Part shown: piece by piece, positions 45,798-54,095 of the stretch
Layout of the letters: the number at the start of each line of letters is the position of its first letter
How positions within the stretch are numbered: the first letter of the stretch is position 1
Source of the DNA: an uncultured Lachnospiraceae bacterium
Lineage (GTDB): Bacteria; Bacillota; Clostridia; Lachnospirales; Lachnospiraceae
Length of the DNA stretch: 64,000 bases
Direction of reading: 5' to 3'
Assembly (NCBI GenBank): GCA_934437985.1
Contig: CAKSBI010000001.1
Location: 62,001-126,000 of the forward strand
Program-made: the position numbers and the translations under genes
Notes under the pieces: generated by a model
What the model saw: only the letters and a program-made list of their open reading frames with translations
Told to the model about the DNA's origin: nothing
Databases searched by the model: none

Positions 45798-48779
45798 TCA
45801 ATTCTTTTCGTCCGAACTGCTGTTAACAGGAAGACCAAACTCAATACGCTTCTTTTCAATCTCTTCATTAATTGTTCTTGAGTAATCAAGAATAGTCTCA
45901 CGCGGGTCATCATTATCATTCATAACATTTCTGATAGCATTAGTTATGTGACGTGATGTATAGTAACCTCCGGCAATCTCAGGGATACCAAATGCCCACT
46001 CCCACTGTTCTTTAAGTACATCAAGATCCTTCTTGCTCCATGAAAGCTGGTCAAATGCTACCCTGTTGGCAGTAGCGTATCTTGCCGATGCACCCATTAC
46101 ACTCTCAAGCTCCCTTCCGAAACGGACCTGTGTATCTGAGCTTATCCACCATTTAAGGAACTTCCATGCGAGATCGTACTTCTGTTCACCATCACGTTTG
46201 TTAAGGATCATTGCACACTGTCCCCATGACTGGACTGAACGGTCAATATACTTATTACCATCTTCATCAGTACGCTCAAAGCCCGGAACAAGGGCAAAGT
46301 TCCACAATCCCTTAATCTCAGGAGCAAATACAACAAGTGTATTGTAGTTCGAGAAATCCTGAATACCAATCGGCATCTCTCCTGATCTGAATCTGTTTAC
46401 GAAGTCGTAACTTGTAGGAAGCTTGTAGTTGGTAAATAACTTCGTAAAGTATTCAAAAGCACTGATAGCTTCCTCTGTATCAATCGCAACCGACTGCTGG
46501 TCATCTGAATACAGCTTTCCACCCCTCTGATACAACTGGCAGAAATAGTTGGCAAGGTCAGGATTGGCAGTATTACCAACTTTACGCTCTGTACTTGGAA
46601 TACCAACCTGAAGGTTGTTATTGGTAATTGTAGGAAGAATTTCAATAAGCTCTTCCCATGTCTCCGGCACCTTAAGTCCAAGTTCATCAAGTATGTCCTG
46701 TCTGTAGAACAATACATTGTAGTTCTGTGTCTCAGGAAGTGCATATACACCACCATTAAACTCATATGAAAGATATGAGCTGTGATAATATTCTTTTTCA
46801 AGAACATTCGTCTTCCACTCTTCCCAGTCAGGGAACTGTGTAAGATCCACCGCAGCATTACGTAATGCATAGTTAACCGGTTCTGTCTGTGCTACCGTAA
46901 GCGCAACGTCAGGTCCTGTACCAGCAACTACTGCCGGAAGAAGTGTAGCTGCTTCAATAAGCTTAACGTTAACACCTATTCCACATTCCGGAACGAATGT
47001 ATCATCAATCATCGTCTTAAGGATTGTACTCTGATCCCTACCCGAAAGAATCCAGCAGTCAATCGAAGAATCCGTATCCTCATAGACATTACCAAGTGAT
47101 GTGTAATCTACAACGAACGATGAAATAAATACCCTTATCTCATGCAGTGCACGGGTTGCAAATGTTTCACTGCACTCAGGCAGCTCCTTGCCGGCAGGTG
47201 TCAGCACAATATAGTCAATATCAAGCGGTGCTTCACTGAGCGAATTAATTCCTGTACCAATAGCACTGACATTTTCTTTAAAGTTTGCAAGTGACTTAGG
47301 AATCTTATCCGGACGTTTAACAAATCTCTCAAGCTGTGATGCTACCGTAAGGATTGAAGAAACCTGTGAGCCCCTCTCTCCCGAGTACTCAATAAGCTCA
47401 TCAACAATCTTATATAACCTCTTACATTCAACGTCCATACCCTGTATAACCTCAGGATATACCTTATCGATCTTATAATCCCTGAATTCATCAGGATCTG
47501 CACCTGTAAGCACGAGTATCTTCCTGTACATTGCATTAAGGCGGAACACACTGTCATTGAGGTCTGTAAGTATACTTCCAAGATCCCCAAGTGTTACAGC
47601 CATCCTTATTGTATGTTTTCCCGCTGTAAGTCCAAACTCATAGGGATTACCATCTTCGTCCTGCAGGGTATTCATCTGCCAGTCATTGTCAAACTGGAAC
47701 GACATAACCTGTGACTCCTCAAACGGACATTCACCATCGATCAGTACCGAACGGCTGGATACAAATCCTCTGTTATAGTTCTGGCGTCCTTTGACGGATA
47801 TTGCATACAATCCATCCTCCGGAACTTCAAAATCCCATTCTATCCAGTCACCGGCTACCCTCCACTGGTTACCACCTATCTTATTCATAAGGATAAGCGA
47901 TGGGCTGTATGGTTCTGTAATACCCGATGCACGGTCGTTGTTAGGATACAGTGAAGGAGAAGAACGTCTCTTTGATGCCTCACCCTGTACCTTTATAGGC
48001 TCAACATCAGTAGTCTCTGAAAATTCTCCATCAATACTGCTTATGTATGTTTCATATGTTGGAATCTCTTCCTGATTCCTGATAGTAACCTTACGGATTA
48101 CCAAAGGCTCGTTAACACCCTGAAGCTTAAGCTTGTTAGTTCCCTTTTTAAAATAAAACTGATATGGGTCAATGTAATAGCCCATATAGTCCTTAGCATA
48201 AGAAGCCTGCCATATTGGTGCTTCTCCCTGTGTGGGACGTATGTCGTTACCACGGTTATCCTTAACAATCTCAGTGGTGTCAGACCATACTCTGCTGAAT
48301 GTTATGGCATCAGCACCATAAAACGGCATCTCATCATTTATATATACAGCCCGCTCAATATCAATTCCACGTGACTCTATAGGATAATACTCAAGATAAA
48401 TGCCATACATTCCCTCTTCCGGGACATCAACCTCCCATTCAATGAATCCGGACTCGTCCGACTTAACAACCTGATCTTCCCCATCAATACTGTTGAGAAC
48501 TGATACTCCGGTGCTTGCGTCTGTGTAATCAAATATATCAACATCGATCACAGCATCAGGGCTCGCCTTATCTTCGTACTTTTCAAGGTACTTGGCATAT
48601 GTATCATCTCTTGCAATACCGTCAATATCAACAGAAAGATCCTGTCCCTCATACTTATCCGCATATGTACCCGACTCGCTGACAATTGCCTTCCATGCAG
48701 CAATAACCAGGACAAATGCGATAATAATAAGAGGAATCATGACAATCTTTTTGCTTAATACTTCCTTAACTTTCGACAT
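45798..48779 (-). CDS. Giant membrane-anchored sugar-binding protein with duplicated N-terminal modules
   Basis: A 993-residue protein about twice the usual size of a binding protein. One uncleaved-looking helix (about 12-30) anchors it. Two related beta-sandwich modules follow (about 75-235 and 255-410): both contain an IEWEVDVPEEGMYGIYLE / IEWDFEVPEDGLYAISVK pair and a later VYINDEMPF / VLIDGECPF pair, so they are an internal duplication, probably CBM6/35-like. A helical part (about 415-520) leads to a family-1 binding domain (about 530-985). No lipobox. First gene of the long transporter operon. Confidence 0.85.
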   Translation of the reverse strand: MSKVKEVLSKKIVMIPLIIIAFVLVIAAWKAIVSESGTYADKYEGQDLSVDIDGIARDDTYAKYLEKYEDKASPDAVIDVDIFDYTDASTGVSVLNSIDGEDQVVKSDESGFIEWEVDVPEEGMYGIYLEYYPIESRGIDIERAVYINDEMPFYGADAITFSRVWSDTTEIVKDNRGNDIRPTQGEAPIWQASYAKDYMGYYIDPYQFYFKKGTNKLKLQGVNEPLVIRKVTIRNQEEIPTYETYISSIDGEFSETTDVEPIKVQGEASKRRSSPSLYPNNDRASGITEPYSPSLILMNKIGGNQWRVAGDWIEWDFEVPEDGLYAISVKGRQNYNRGFVSSRSVLIDGECPFEESQVMSFQFDNDWQMNTLQDEDGNPYEFGLTAGKHTIRMAVTLGDLGSILTDLNDSVFRLNAMYRKILVLTGADPDEFRDYKIDKVYPEVIQGMDVECKRLYKIVDELIEYSGERGSQVSSILTVASQLERFVKRPDKIPKSLANFKENVSAIGTGINSLSEAPLDIDYIVLTPAGKELPECSETFATRALHEIRVFISSFVVDYTSLGNVYEDTDSSIDCWILSGRDQSTILKTMIDDTFVPECGIGVNVKLIEAATLLPAVVAGTGPDVALTVAQTEPVNYALRNAAVDLTQFPDWEEWKTNVLEKEYYHSSYLSYEFNGGVYALPETQNYNVLFYRQDILDELGLKVPETWEELIEILPTITNNNLQVGIPSTERKVGNTANPDLANYFCQLYQRGGKLYSDDQQSVAIDTEEAISAFEYFTKLFTNYKLPTSYDFVNRFRSGEMPIGIQDFSNYNTLVVFAPEIKGLWNFALVPGFERTDEDGNKYIDRSVQSWGQCAMILNKRDGEQKYDLAWKFLKWWISSDTQVRFGRELESVMGASARYATANRVAFDQLSWSKKDLDVLKEQWEWAFGIPEIAGGYYTSRHITNAIRNVMNDNDDPRETILDYSRTINEEIEKKRIEFGLPVNSSSDEKN

Positions 48780-48854
48780 GTCTGTCTAATGCTCCTTTCT
48801 AAAAATTGTACGCATTACCCAAAAAACATTATTATTTTAGCATATAAAACAATA

Positions 48855-48869
48855 TATTTTGTGAAAATT
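48855..48869. promoter_or_regulatory. CodY-like box downstream of the transporter promoter
   Basis: TATTTTGTGAAAATT matches the CodY consensus AATTTTCWGAAAATT at 13 of 15 positions. It lies about 15-25 bases downstream of the predicted leftward start, a position where a repressor would block elongation. AT-rich context lowers its weight. Confidence 0.3.
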
Positions 48870-48888
48870 GCATACTTTTCCGTCTGCT

Positions 48889-48917
48889 AGTATATCATCA
48901 TTTTGTTCAAATGTCTA
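48889..48917 (-). promoter_or_regulatory. Promoter of the transporter operon
   Basis: TAGACA (48917-48912), 17-base spacer, TATACT (48894-48889) on the minus strand. Start near 48882, leader of about 100 bases before the ATG at 48779. Confidence 0.5.
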
Positions 48918-49007
48918 CATAATTATCTTGCATATGCGTATTTTTTTGTTGCAATTGCTAATTTTTATATTTTCAACCCTATCACATTTTTTTAATATGG
49001 TGTTATT

Positions 49008-49052
49008 TATCAATATAATTTGATAGATATGCCGGTAAAAATATTGTATAAT
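49008..49052 (+). promoter_or_regulatory. GH43 promoter with upstream dyad
   Basis: TATAAT at 49047-49052 lies 29 bases before the GH43 ATG, with a weak -35 (TAGATA, 17 bases upstream). TATCAA (49008-49013) and TTGATA (49020-49025) form a dyad covering about -51 to -34, a likely activator or repressor site. AAAGGAG at 49070-49076 is the ribosome site. Confidence 0.45.
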
Positions 49053-49080
49053 TTTTAAAAAATAATTACAAAGGAGCATT

Positions 49081-50664
49081 ATGGCAAATATGGTAAAATA
49101 TAACAACCCTATTCTTCCAGGTTTTTATCCTGACCCTTCGATCTGCCGTGTCGGCAGCGACTACTATCTTGTAAACTCAACATTTGACTACTTTCCGGGT
49201 GTACCTATATTTCACAGTACGGATCTTGTCCACTGGACACAGATAGGTAATATCCTTGACAGGCCGGAACAATTACCACTTGATAATGATAATTTCGCAG
49301 GTGCCGGAATATATGCACCTACATTAAGGTATCATGATGGGACATTTTATATGATAACCACTAATATAGGAAGCAGTCTTGGTAATTTTATTGTTACCGC
49401 TTCTGACCCGGCAGGACCATGGTCAGATCCGATACCGCTCGGAAGCGATGGTATCGATCCTTCATTATTCTTTGATGACGACGGCCGCTGCTACTATCAC
49501 GGAACGCAGGGCAGACGTGAAGGCTCAAGATTCTTTGGTGACCAGGAGATATATGTACAGGAGCTTGACCTTAAGACTATGAAGTTAACCGGCGAATCCT
49601 GGCCGATATGGAACGGTGCACTACGTGGTGTTGAATGGGCTGAGGGTCCACACATATTCAAAAAGGACGGCTGGTATTATCTTATGATATCCGAAGCAGG
49701 CACAGGACATATGCACTGTGTAACTATGGCCAGAAGTAAGAATATAAGGGAACGCTTTGAAGGCTATAACGGCAATCCTGTACTTACCCACAGACATCTT
49801 GGCGTTAATTATCCTATCGTTAATGTCGGACATCCTGACATTGTCGAGACGCAGAACGGAGAATGGTGGATGGTTCTTCTTGCATCAAGGCCTTACGGCG
49901 GTTATTACCGTAACCTTGGACGTGAGACATTCCTTGTTCCTTTTGAATGGGAAAACGGATGGCCGCTTATTAATCCGGGTATCGGTCTTGTTGAGGATAC
50001 ATTTACCGCACCTGACCTTCCTGAATGCACATCAGAAGTAATTCCTGAATGTGACAGCTTTGATTATGATAAGCTTCCGCTCCATTATATGTATATACGT
50101 AATCCACATATGGAGAATTATTCATTAAGCGAACGCCCGGGGCACATGGCACTTACACCTTCCGCTGTTAAGGTAAGCAGCCGTATAGGTTCGCCAACAG
50201 CAATATTTACAAGACAGCTGCATAAGAGCTATTCATTTGAAAGTACACTGGAATTCGCACCGGCTGATGGTGAGACTGCCGGAATAACACTCTTCCAGAG
50301 TAATGACTTCAACTATCAGTTTGGAATCACTAACCATGATGGCGGATATTATCTTGAAGTATTATGCTGCAAAGGTATGAAAGATGAAAATAAGGATATC
50401 GTGATTGCCCGGAAGGAGCTTAATACATTTGACAAAGATACATGTATCAGCCTTAAAGCTGTCCAGACGGAACAAAGCATTGATTTTTCGTATTCATTCA
50501 ATAATGCAGAATACGAAATACTTTACAGTGGTGCAGACGGACGTATATTAAGCACTGATTCTGCCGGAGGTTTTGTTGGAACATGCCTCGGTATATATGC
50601 CCAGTCAGAATCCCCATCTGCAGCTAAAGCTTACTTTGATTCCATAACTTACAAGGGCTTATAA
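49081..50664 (+). CDS. GH43 beta-xylosidase / arabinofuranosidase, intracellular
   Basis: A 527-residue GH43 enzyme, the only plus-strand gene. The five-bladed propeller (about 5-320) has the three catalytic acids: D18 (FYPDPS), D126 (GIDPSLF) and E188 (WAEGPH). A C-terminal beta-sandwich (about 335-525) is the GH43_C2-type domain of two-domain xylosidases. No signal peptide, so it acts on imported xylo- or arabinoxylo-oligosaccharides. The first ATG has AAAGGAG four bases before it. It converges with sigE across a shared terminator. Confidence 0.95.
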   Translation: MANMVKYNNPILPGFYPDPSICRVGSDYYLVNSTFDYFPGVPIFHSTDLVHWTQIGNILDRPEQLPLDNDNFAGAGIYAPTLRYHDGTFYMITTNIGSSLGNFIVTASDPAGPWSDPIPLGSDGIDPSLFFDDDGRCYYHGTQGRREGSRFFGDQEIYVQELDLKTMKLTGESWPIWNGALRGVEWAEGPHIFKKDGWYYLMISEAGTGHMHCVTMARSKNIRERFEGYNGNPVLTHRHLGVNYPIVNVGHPDIVETQNGEWWMVLLASRPYGGYYRNLGRETFLVPFEWENGWPLINPGIGLVEDTFTAPDLPECTSEVIPECDSFDYDKLPLHYMYIRNPHMENYSLSERPGHMALTPSAVKVSSRIGSPTAIFTRQLHKSYSFESTLEFAPADGETAGITLFQSNDFNYQFGITNHDGGYYLEVLCCKGMKDENKDIVIARKELNTFDKDTCISLKAVQTEQSIDFSYSFNNAEYEILYSGADGRILSTDSAGGFVGTCLGIYAQSESPSAAKAYFDSITYKGL

Positions 50665-50721
50665 TTATAATCTTCTATTGTTCAACCTTTTATAGTTTAA
50701 TTCTTCTATAGTTTTAAAAAG

Positions 50722-50778
50722 AACCTTCTCCCACCATATGTGACAACCGGCATCAGTGGGAGAAGGTTTTATTATACA
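50722..50778. terminator. Bidirectional terminator between GH43 and sigE
   Basis: A perfect 13-base stem, AACCTTCTCCCAC (50722-50734) and GTGGGAGAAGGTT (50756-50768), with a 21-base loop. The plus strand continues TTTTATTATAC and the minus strand CTTTTTAAAAC, so it serves both convergent genes. Confidence 0.82.
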
Positions 50779-50786
50779 GGCTGTTA

Positions 50787-51542
50787 TTAATGATTCACCT
50801 GTGATTCCATTCTAAGTATATCCTTTTTTAAACGTTTCATAATCTTCTTTTCAAGTCTGGATATATATGACTGTGAAATGCCAAGAATATCAGCAACCTC
50901 CTTCTGGGTCTTTTCATTTCCCTCCTCTTCGCCTATCCCGAATCTTAACTGGATAATGAGACGTTCCCTGTCATTAAGCTTTTCAAGTGCCTTACCCAGT
51001 ATATTTCTGTCAACCTCATTTTCAATGTCACGCGAAATAATGTCTTCATCAGTTCCAAGTATGTCAGACAGCAAAAGTTCATTGCCATCCCAGTCAACAT
51101 TAAGCGGCTCATCAATAGAAACCTCGTACTTTATTTTGCTTGTACGCCGCAGATACATAAGTATTTCATTTTCAATACACCGGGATGCATATGTAGCCAG
51201 CTTTATCCGTTTTTCTGCCTTAAATGTATTGATTGCTTTCATAAGACCTATTGTCCCAATTGATATCAGGTCCTCGACCCCAACCCCTGTATTGTCAAAC
51301 TTTTTTGATATGTACACAACAAGCCGCAGATTATGCTCAACTAACTCTGCTACAGCTTCATTTCTTGTCTCCTCTTCCTCAAGCTTTTCAAGCCACATTT
51401 CTTCTTCATCCGGCTCAAATGGCGGTGGCAGCACCTCTGTTCCGCCTATATAATGAATATCTCCTCCTTTTCCCAGAAGTACATCCTTAAAATCCTGAAT
51501 CATTCTAAACTGAAAACAATTAGGTATTGCAATCCTGAACAT
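50787..51542 (-). CDS. sigE: Sigma-E, mother-cell sigma factor (pro-form)
   Basis: A 251-residue pro-sigma-E. The N-terminal pro-sequence (about 1-30) precedes [18 protein letters not shown], the conserved post-cleavage region. Regions 2.1-2.4 ([47 protein letters not shown]) and region 4 ([20 protein letters not shown]) are intact. The ATG at 51542 follows AAGGGG; an upstream frame to 51566 is unlikely. SpoIIGA just upstream is the protease that activates it. sigG is missing downstream; the GH43 gene and xylan locus take its place. Confidence 0.96.
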   Translation of the reverse strand: MFRIAIPNCFQFRMIQDFKDVLLGKGGDIHYIGGTEVLPPPFEPDEEEMWLEKLEEEETRNEAVAELVEHNLRLVVYISKKFDNTGVGVEDLISIGTIGLMKAINTFKAEKRIKLATYASRCIENEILMYLRRTSKIKYEVSIDEPLNVDWDGNELLLSDILGTDEDIISRDIENEVDRNILGKALEKLNDRERLIIQLRFGIGEEEGNEKTQKEVADILGISQSYISRLEKKIMKRLKKDILRMESQVNH

Positions 51543-51574
51543 ATAACCCCTTCCTCCATTTTTCAATCCGACTA

Positions 51575-52417
51575 TTAATACATATCCCTGTGCAGAATAA
51601 AATCATATTTTTCATTCAGCGACAATTTATCAGTAGATATTCCCACATATATATTGTTATATGTCTTCTGCTTATGTTTTCTGCGGACATCAATCCGGTC
51701 AATTTTTATTCCCGGCAGCATTCCTTTCCCATTACCAAGTGAGTTATACGGAATACCACGTATATATGTCTCTCCGTCCCATTTATCCGGCAGTCCCGGA
51801 AACAGCTTTATGTAACGCTTCTCACCCTCTGTAAGAAACTTATCCATACCGGACAGGTATCCAATAATAACCGGTGCTCCGGACAGCGGCTCCCTTGCCC
51901 CATTTCCACTGTCATAATACCCGGTTCCTTCATATCTGTTATTCTTCCTGTACAGGGTCACTTCATATATATCAGAGTTATACTGTCTGAATCTGCTTAA
52001 ACCACGTTCCCCAGAAACAATGTATACAACACCGGAAACTACTGCCGCAGATATGCCTAGCATTATTATTCCACACCCATTCACTGCAAGGCCATTTAAA
52101 AGTCCGCCAAGCATAAATCCTATGAAGTAAAATAGCACAACCGACTTCATAAGATATTCCACGGTAAATCTCTGCCTGCCTGCTATTATAAGCAGCATTA
52201 TTACAGCAATTATCACATTAATGGTATACCGTACAATATCCTGTATGTTAAATGCGGTCATCATGCAATCAGTTACTGACCCAAATACCGAAGCAGATAT
52301 AATTCTATATAGTCTGGTCTGAAGTCTCATAACAAAGCAAAACATAAGAAGCACTGCAGCGTCAGCAATAATATTACTTAAAAAATATACATCCAGATAC
52401 AGATACGTATTGTACAT
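51575..52417 (-). CDS. spoIIGA: SpoIIGA, pro-sigma-E processing protease
   Basis: A 280-residue protein with five hydrophobic segments in the N-terminal half (about 1-137) and an aspartic-protease-like C-terminal half. The catalytic motif is D169 in [38 protein letters not shown] and [20 protein letters not shown] are further family blocks. It sits in the septum and cuts pro-sigma-E. GGGGGG directly touches the ATG, an odd spacing. It is 33 bases before the sigE ATG. Confidence 0.94.
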   Translation of the reverse strand: MYNTYLYLDVYFLSNIIADAAVLLMFCFVMRLQTRLYRIISASVFGSVTDCMMTAFNIQDIVRYTINVIIAVIMLLIIAGRQRFTVEYLMKSVVLFYFIGFMLGGLLNGLAVNGCGIIMLGISAAVVSGVVYIVSGERGLSRFRQYNSDIYEVTLYRKNNRYEGTGYYDSGNGAREPLSGAPVIIGYLSGMDKFLTEGEKRYIKLFPGLPDKWDGETYIRGIPYNSLGNGKGMLPGIKIDRIDVRRKHKQKTYNNIYVGISTDKLSLNEKYDFILHRDMY

Positions 52418-52450
52418 CCCCCCAAATCTTTTTCTTCAGGCTATGATGCA

Positions 52451-52494
52451 ATTATATATCCATCCGGATGTAAAACTTGTCAGAAATGCACGAA
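52451..52494 (-). promoter_or_regulatory. Possible Spo0A-dependent promoter of spoIIGA-sigE
   Basis: CTGACA (52483-52478) and TATAAT (52456-52451) are separated by 21 bases, much longer than normal. The Bacillus spoIIG promoter is known for a 22-base spacer needing Spo0A. Two imperfect 0A-box-like sequences, TTCGTGCA (52494-52487) and TTCTGACA (52485-52478), lie about one helical turn apart and the second overlaps the -35. None matches the TTCGNCA half perfectly, so this is a suggestion. Confidence 0.4.
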
Positions 52495-52524
52495 CTGTAA
52501 TAATTTTACATCGCATTTTCAGAC

Positions 52525-52559
52525 AAAAAAACAGCACCAAAGATAATTATCTTCAGTGC
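52525..52559 (-). terminator. Terminator after the Hpt gene
   Basis: Arms from GCACC (52534) to GTGC (52559), with AAGAT/ATCTT at the top of the stem and two G-U pairs, followed on the minus strand by seven T. Clear Rho-independent terminator that isolates spoIIGA-sigE from the folate operon. Confidence 0.78.
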
Positions 52560-52570
52560 CATGTAGAAAA

Positions 52571-53014
52571 CTACCGGTCAATTTCCTCAAGAAACCTGTT
52601 ATACTTCTTATAATATTCCATCCACAGGCTTTCAAATTCATCCCAGTGTTCTTTTGCATATGCTGCATTATCCTGCTTTGCTTCAAGCTCATGCCCTTTT
52701 GCCACTGCCGATAACGCTTCAGCACCAACAAGCAGCGAATCACTCTTGGTGCTGTGTGCAAGAATACTGTAATTAAGCATGTCACCATTAGCAAGATATT
52801 CCTTTAATTCGCCTATTCTTTCAGGAGTAATCTCAACGAACAGACGCACAAGGTCGACATAAGAATCAATATCATTACCAATGACATCTATTGCAGCCAT
52901 TGCTGAAATCCCCTCATCTTCGAGATACTGCCGGACGGCCTTCTCCAGTTCATCTTCATATACTTCCTCTTCATCCCCGCCATCCAGGAAATCCAAAAAA
53001 CTATCATTATCCAT
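52571..53014 (-). CDS. Stand-alone Hpt (histidine phosphotransfer) domain protein
   Basis: A 147-residue protein. An acidic N-terminal 25 residues (DGGDEEEVYEDELE) precede a helical bundle (about 38-140) with phospho-acceptor H87 in ILAHSTKSDSLLVGA; the usual KG after the histidine is KS here. Hpt proteins shuttle phosphate between response regulators and kinases. The partner is unknown. It is last in the folate gene string and next to spoIIGA. AGGGAGG precedes the ATG. Confidence 0.75.
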   Translation of the reverse strand: MDNDSFLDFLDGGDEEEVYEDELEKAVRQYLEDEGISAMAAIDVIGNDIDSYVDLVRLFVEITPERIGELKEYLANGDMLNYSILAHSTKSDSLLVGAEALSAVAKGHELEAKQDNAAYAKEHWDEFESLWMEYYKKYNRFLEEIDR

Positions 53015-53057
53015 AATTCTACCTCCCTTACCAGTAGTAATTGTATATTATAATTCA

Positions 53058-54074
53058 TTATCGGTATTCATATCTGACGGTTCCCCTTACGCCATCATAC
53101 GATATCTCACATAACGCTCCGTTGATCATTGTAAACTGGGGTGGTTTATGGCCAATGTCTGCATCCAGTATAACAGAAACATCATATTTTGCCAATGCAT
53201 TCATAACAGCTTCCTCATATGACGTATCTGTATATGAATTAAAGAATGCAGGTCTCCCAAATATAAAGCCTGCAGCATTCTCAAACCATCCCGCTTCACT
53301 CAGCTGCCACAGCCCCCTCTCAACAGCTTCACTGCTAAGGCTGAAGCTTTCCATATACCACAGGATTCCGTCACTGCCGTATCTGCTGACAAATTCCTTT
53401 ACATTGTCAAACCTTGTACCGACAATATTAAGAAGGACATCCAGGCAGCCCCCGATAAGCCTTCCCCCCATTTTAACAGGTGCTTTTCCATTTACAACTC
53501 TCCAGCCGGCCTTATCATTCAGGTTATATCCTTCATCACCATTCTCACCATCAAAATAACCATTCTGAAACTTTTCAAAGCTTGTCTGGATTATAGCCTG
53601 TCCGCAAAGCATGTTCCAGTTATCGTCAACAGACTTATGCCATTCCTTCATTGCGAAGTCATTGAAGTTATTGCAGTACACGGATGCAATGTCACATAAG
53701 GTCGTTATTGTAAATGCAAGTCCCGTATTATCAGAATAACCCTGAAACCATTTCGGATTATTCCTTATCCTGTCAAAATCCGTATATGTAAGCATTTCCA
53801 TAAGAAAATCCCCACCCTTGGCGGATATTACTGCTGACACCTCCGGGTTGTCCCACACTTCCATAAACTGCCTTGCTCTATCCTCAGCACCGGAGCTTCT
53901 GCCTTTACAGCTGCTCCGTACATTAGCAGTCTCAATTACTTCAACACCTTTATTTTTAAGATTAGCTTCCGCAAAGTCAAGTCTTCTGTAGTCATACTCC
54001 TTACTGTTGCCATCAGAAGGTGCAGTAACAGCTATCTTACTTTTACCAGGTACAATAAACTCCGGATATATCAT
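53058..54074 (-). CDS. S66-family peptidase (LD-carboxypeptidase / MccF-like)
   Basis: A 338-residue serine peptidase of family S66. Nucleophile S114 is in WFQGYSDNTGLA, the Glu in ILWYMESFSLS, and the His in DADIGHKPPQFT. N-terminal KIAVTAPSDGNS is typical. Family members either cut the L,D bond of murein tetrapeptides during recycling or detoxify microcin-like acyl-adenylates (MccF); sequence alone does not tell which. No signal peptide, so it is cytoplasmic. AAGGAG precedes the ATG. Confidence 0.88.
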   Translation of the reverse strand: MIYPEFIVPGKSKIAVTAPSDGNSKEYDYRRLDFAEANLKNKGVEVIETANVRSSCKGRSSGAEDRARQFMEVWDNPEVSAVISAKGGDFLMEMLTYTDFDRIRNNPKWFQGYSDNTGLAFTITTLCDIASVYCNNFNDFAMKEWHKSVDDNWNMLCGQAIIQTSFEKFQNGYFDGENGDEGYNLNDKAGWRVVNGKAPVKMGGRLIGGCLDVLLNIVGTRFDNVKEFVSRYGSDGILWYMESFSLSSEAVERGLWQLSEAGWFENAAGFIFGRPAFFNSYTDTSYEEAVMNALAKYDVSVILDADIGHKPPQFTMINGALCEISYDGVRGTVRYEYR

Positions 54075-54095
54075 TTATAAGTACTCCTTCCCATG

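Larger units (their letters stand above)
48780..49080. promoter_or_regulatory. Divergent regulatory region between the transporter operon and GH43
   Basis: This 301-base gap has no gene. It holds the leftward promoter (48889-48917), a CodY-like site (48855-48869), a GCAATTGC palindrome (48951-48958), a TATCAA-N6-TTGATA dyad (49008-49025) and the rightward -10 (49047-49052). It is strongly AT-rich. No regulator gene is nearby, so the controlling protein is encoded elsewhere. I did not find a convincing CcpA cre site. Confidence 0.6.

Noticed and set aside
30032..50786. Xylan locus as an integrative mobile element
   Set aside because: No integrase, transposase, tRNA end, terminal repeat or visible direct duplication at either boundary.
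52514..52528. CodY box upstream of spoIIGA
   Set aside because: Only about 11 of 15 positions match, and part of it is the T-run of the Hpt terminator.
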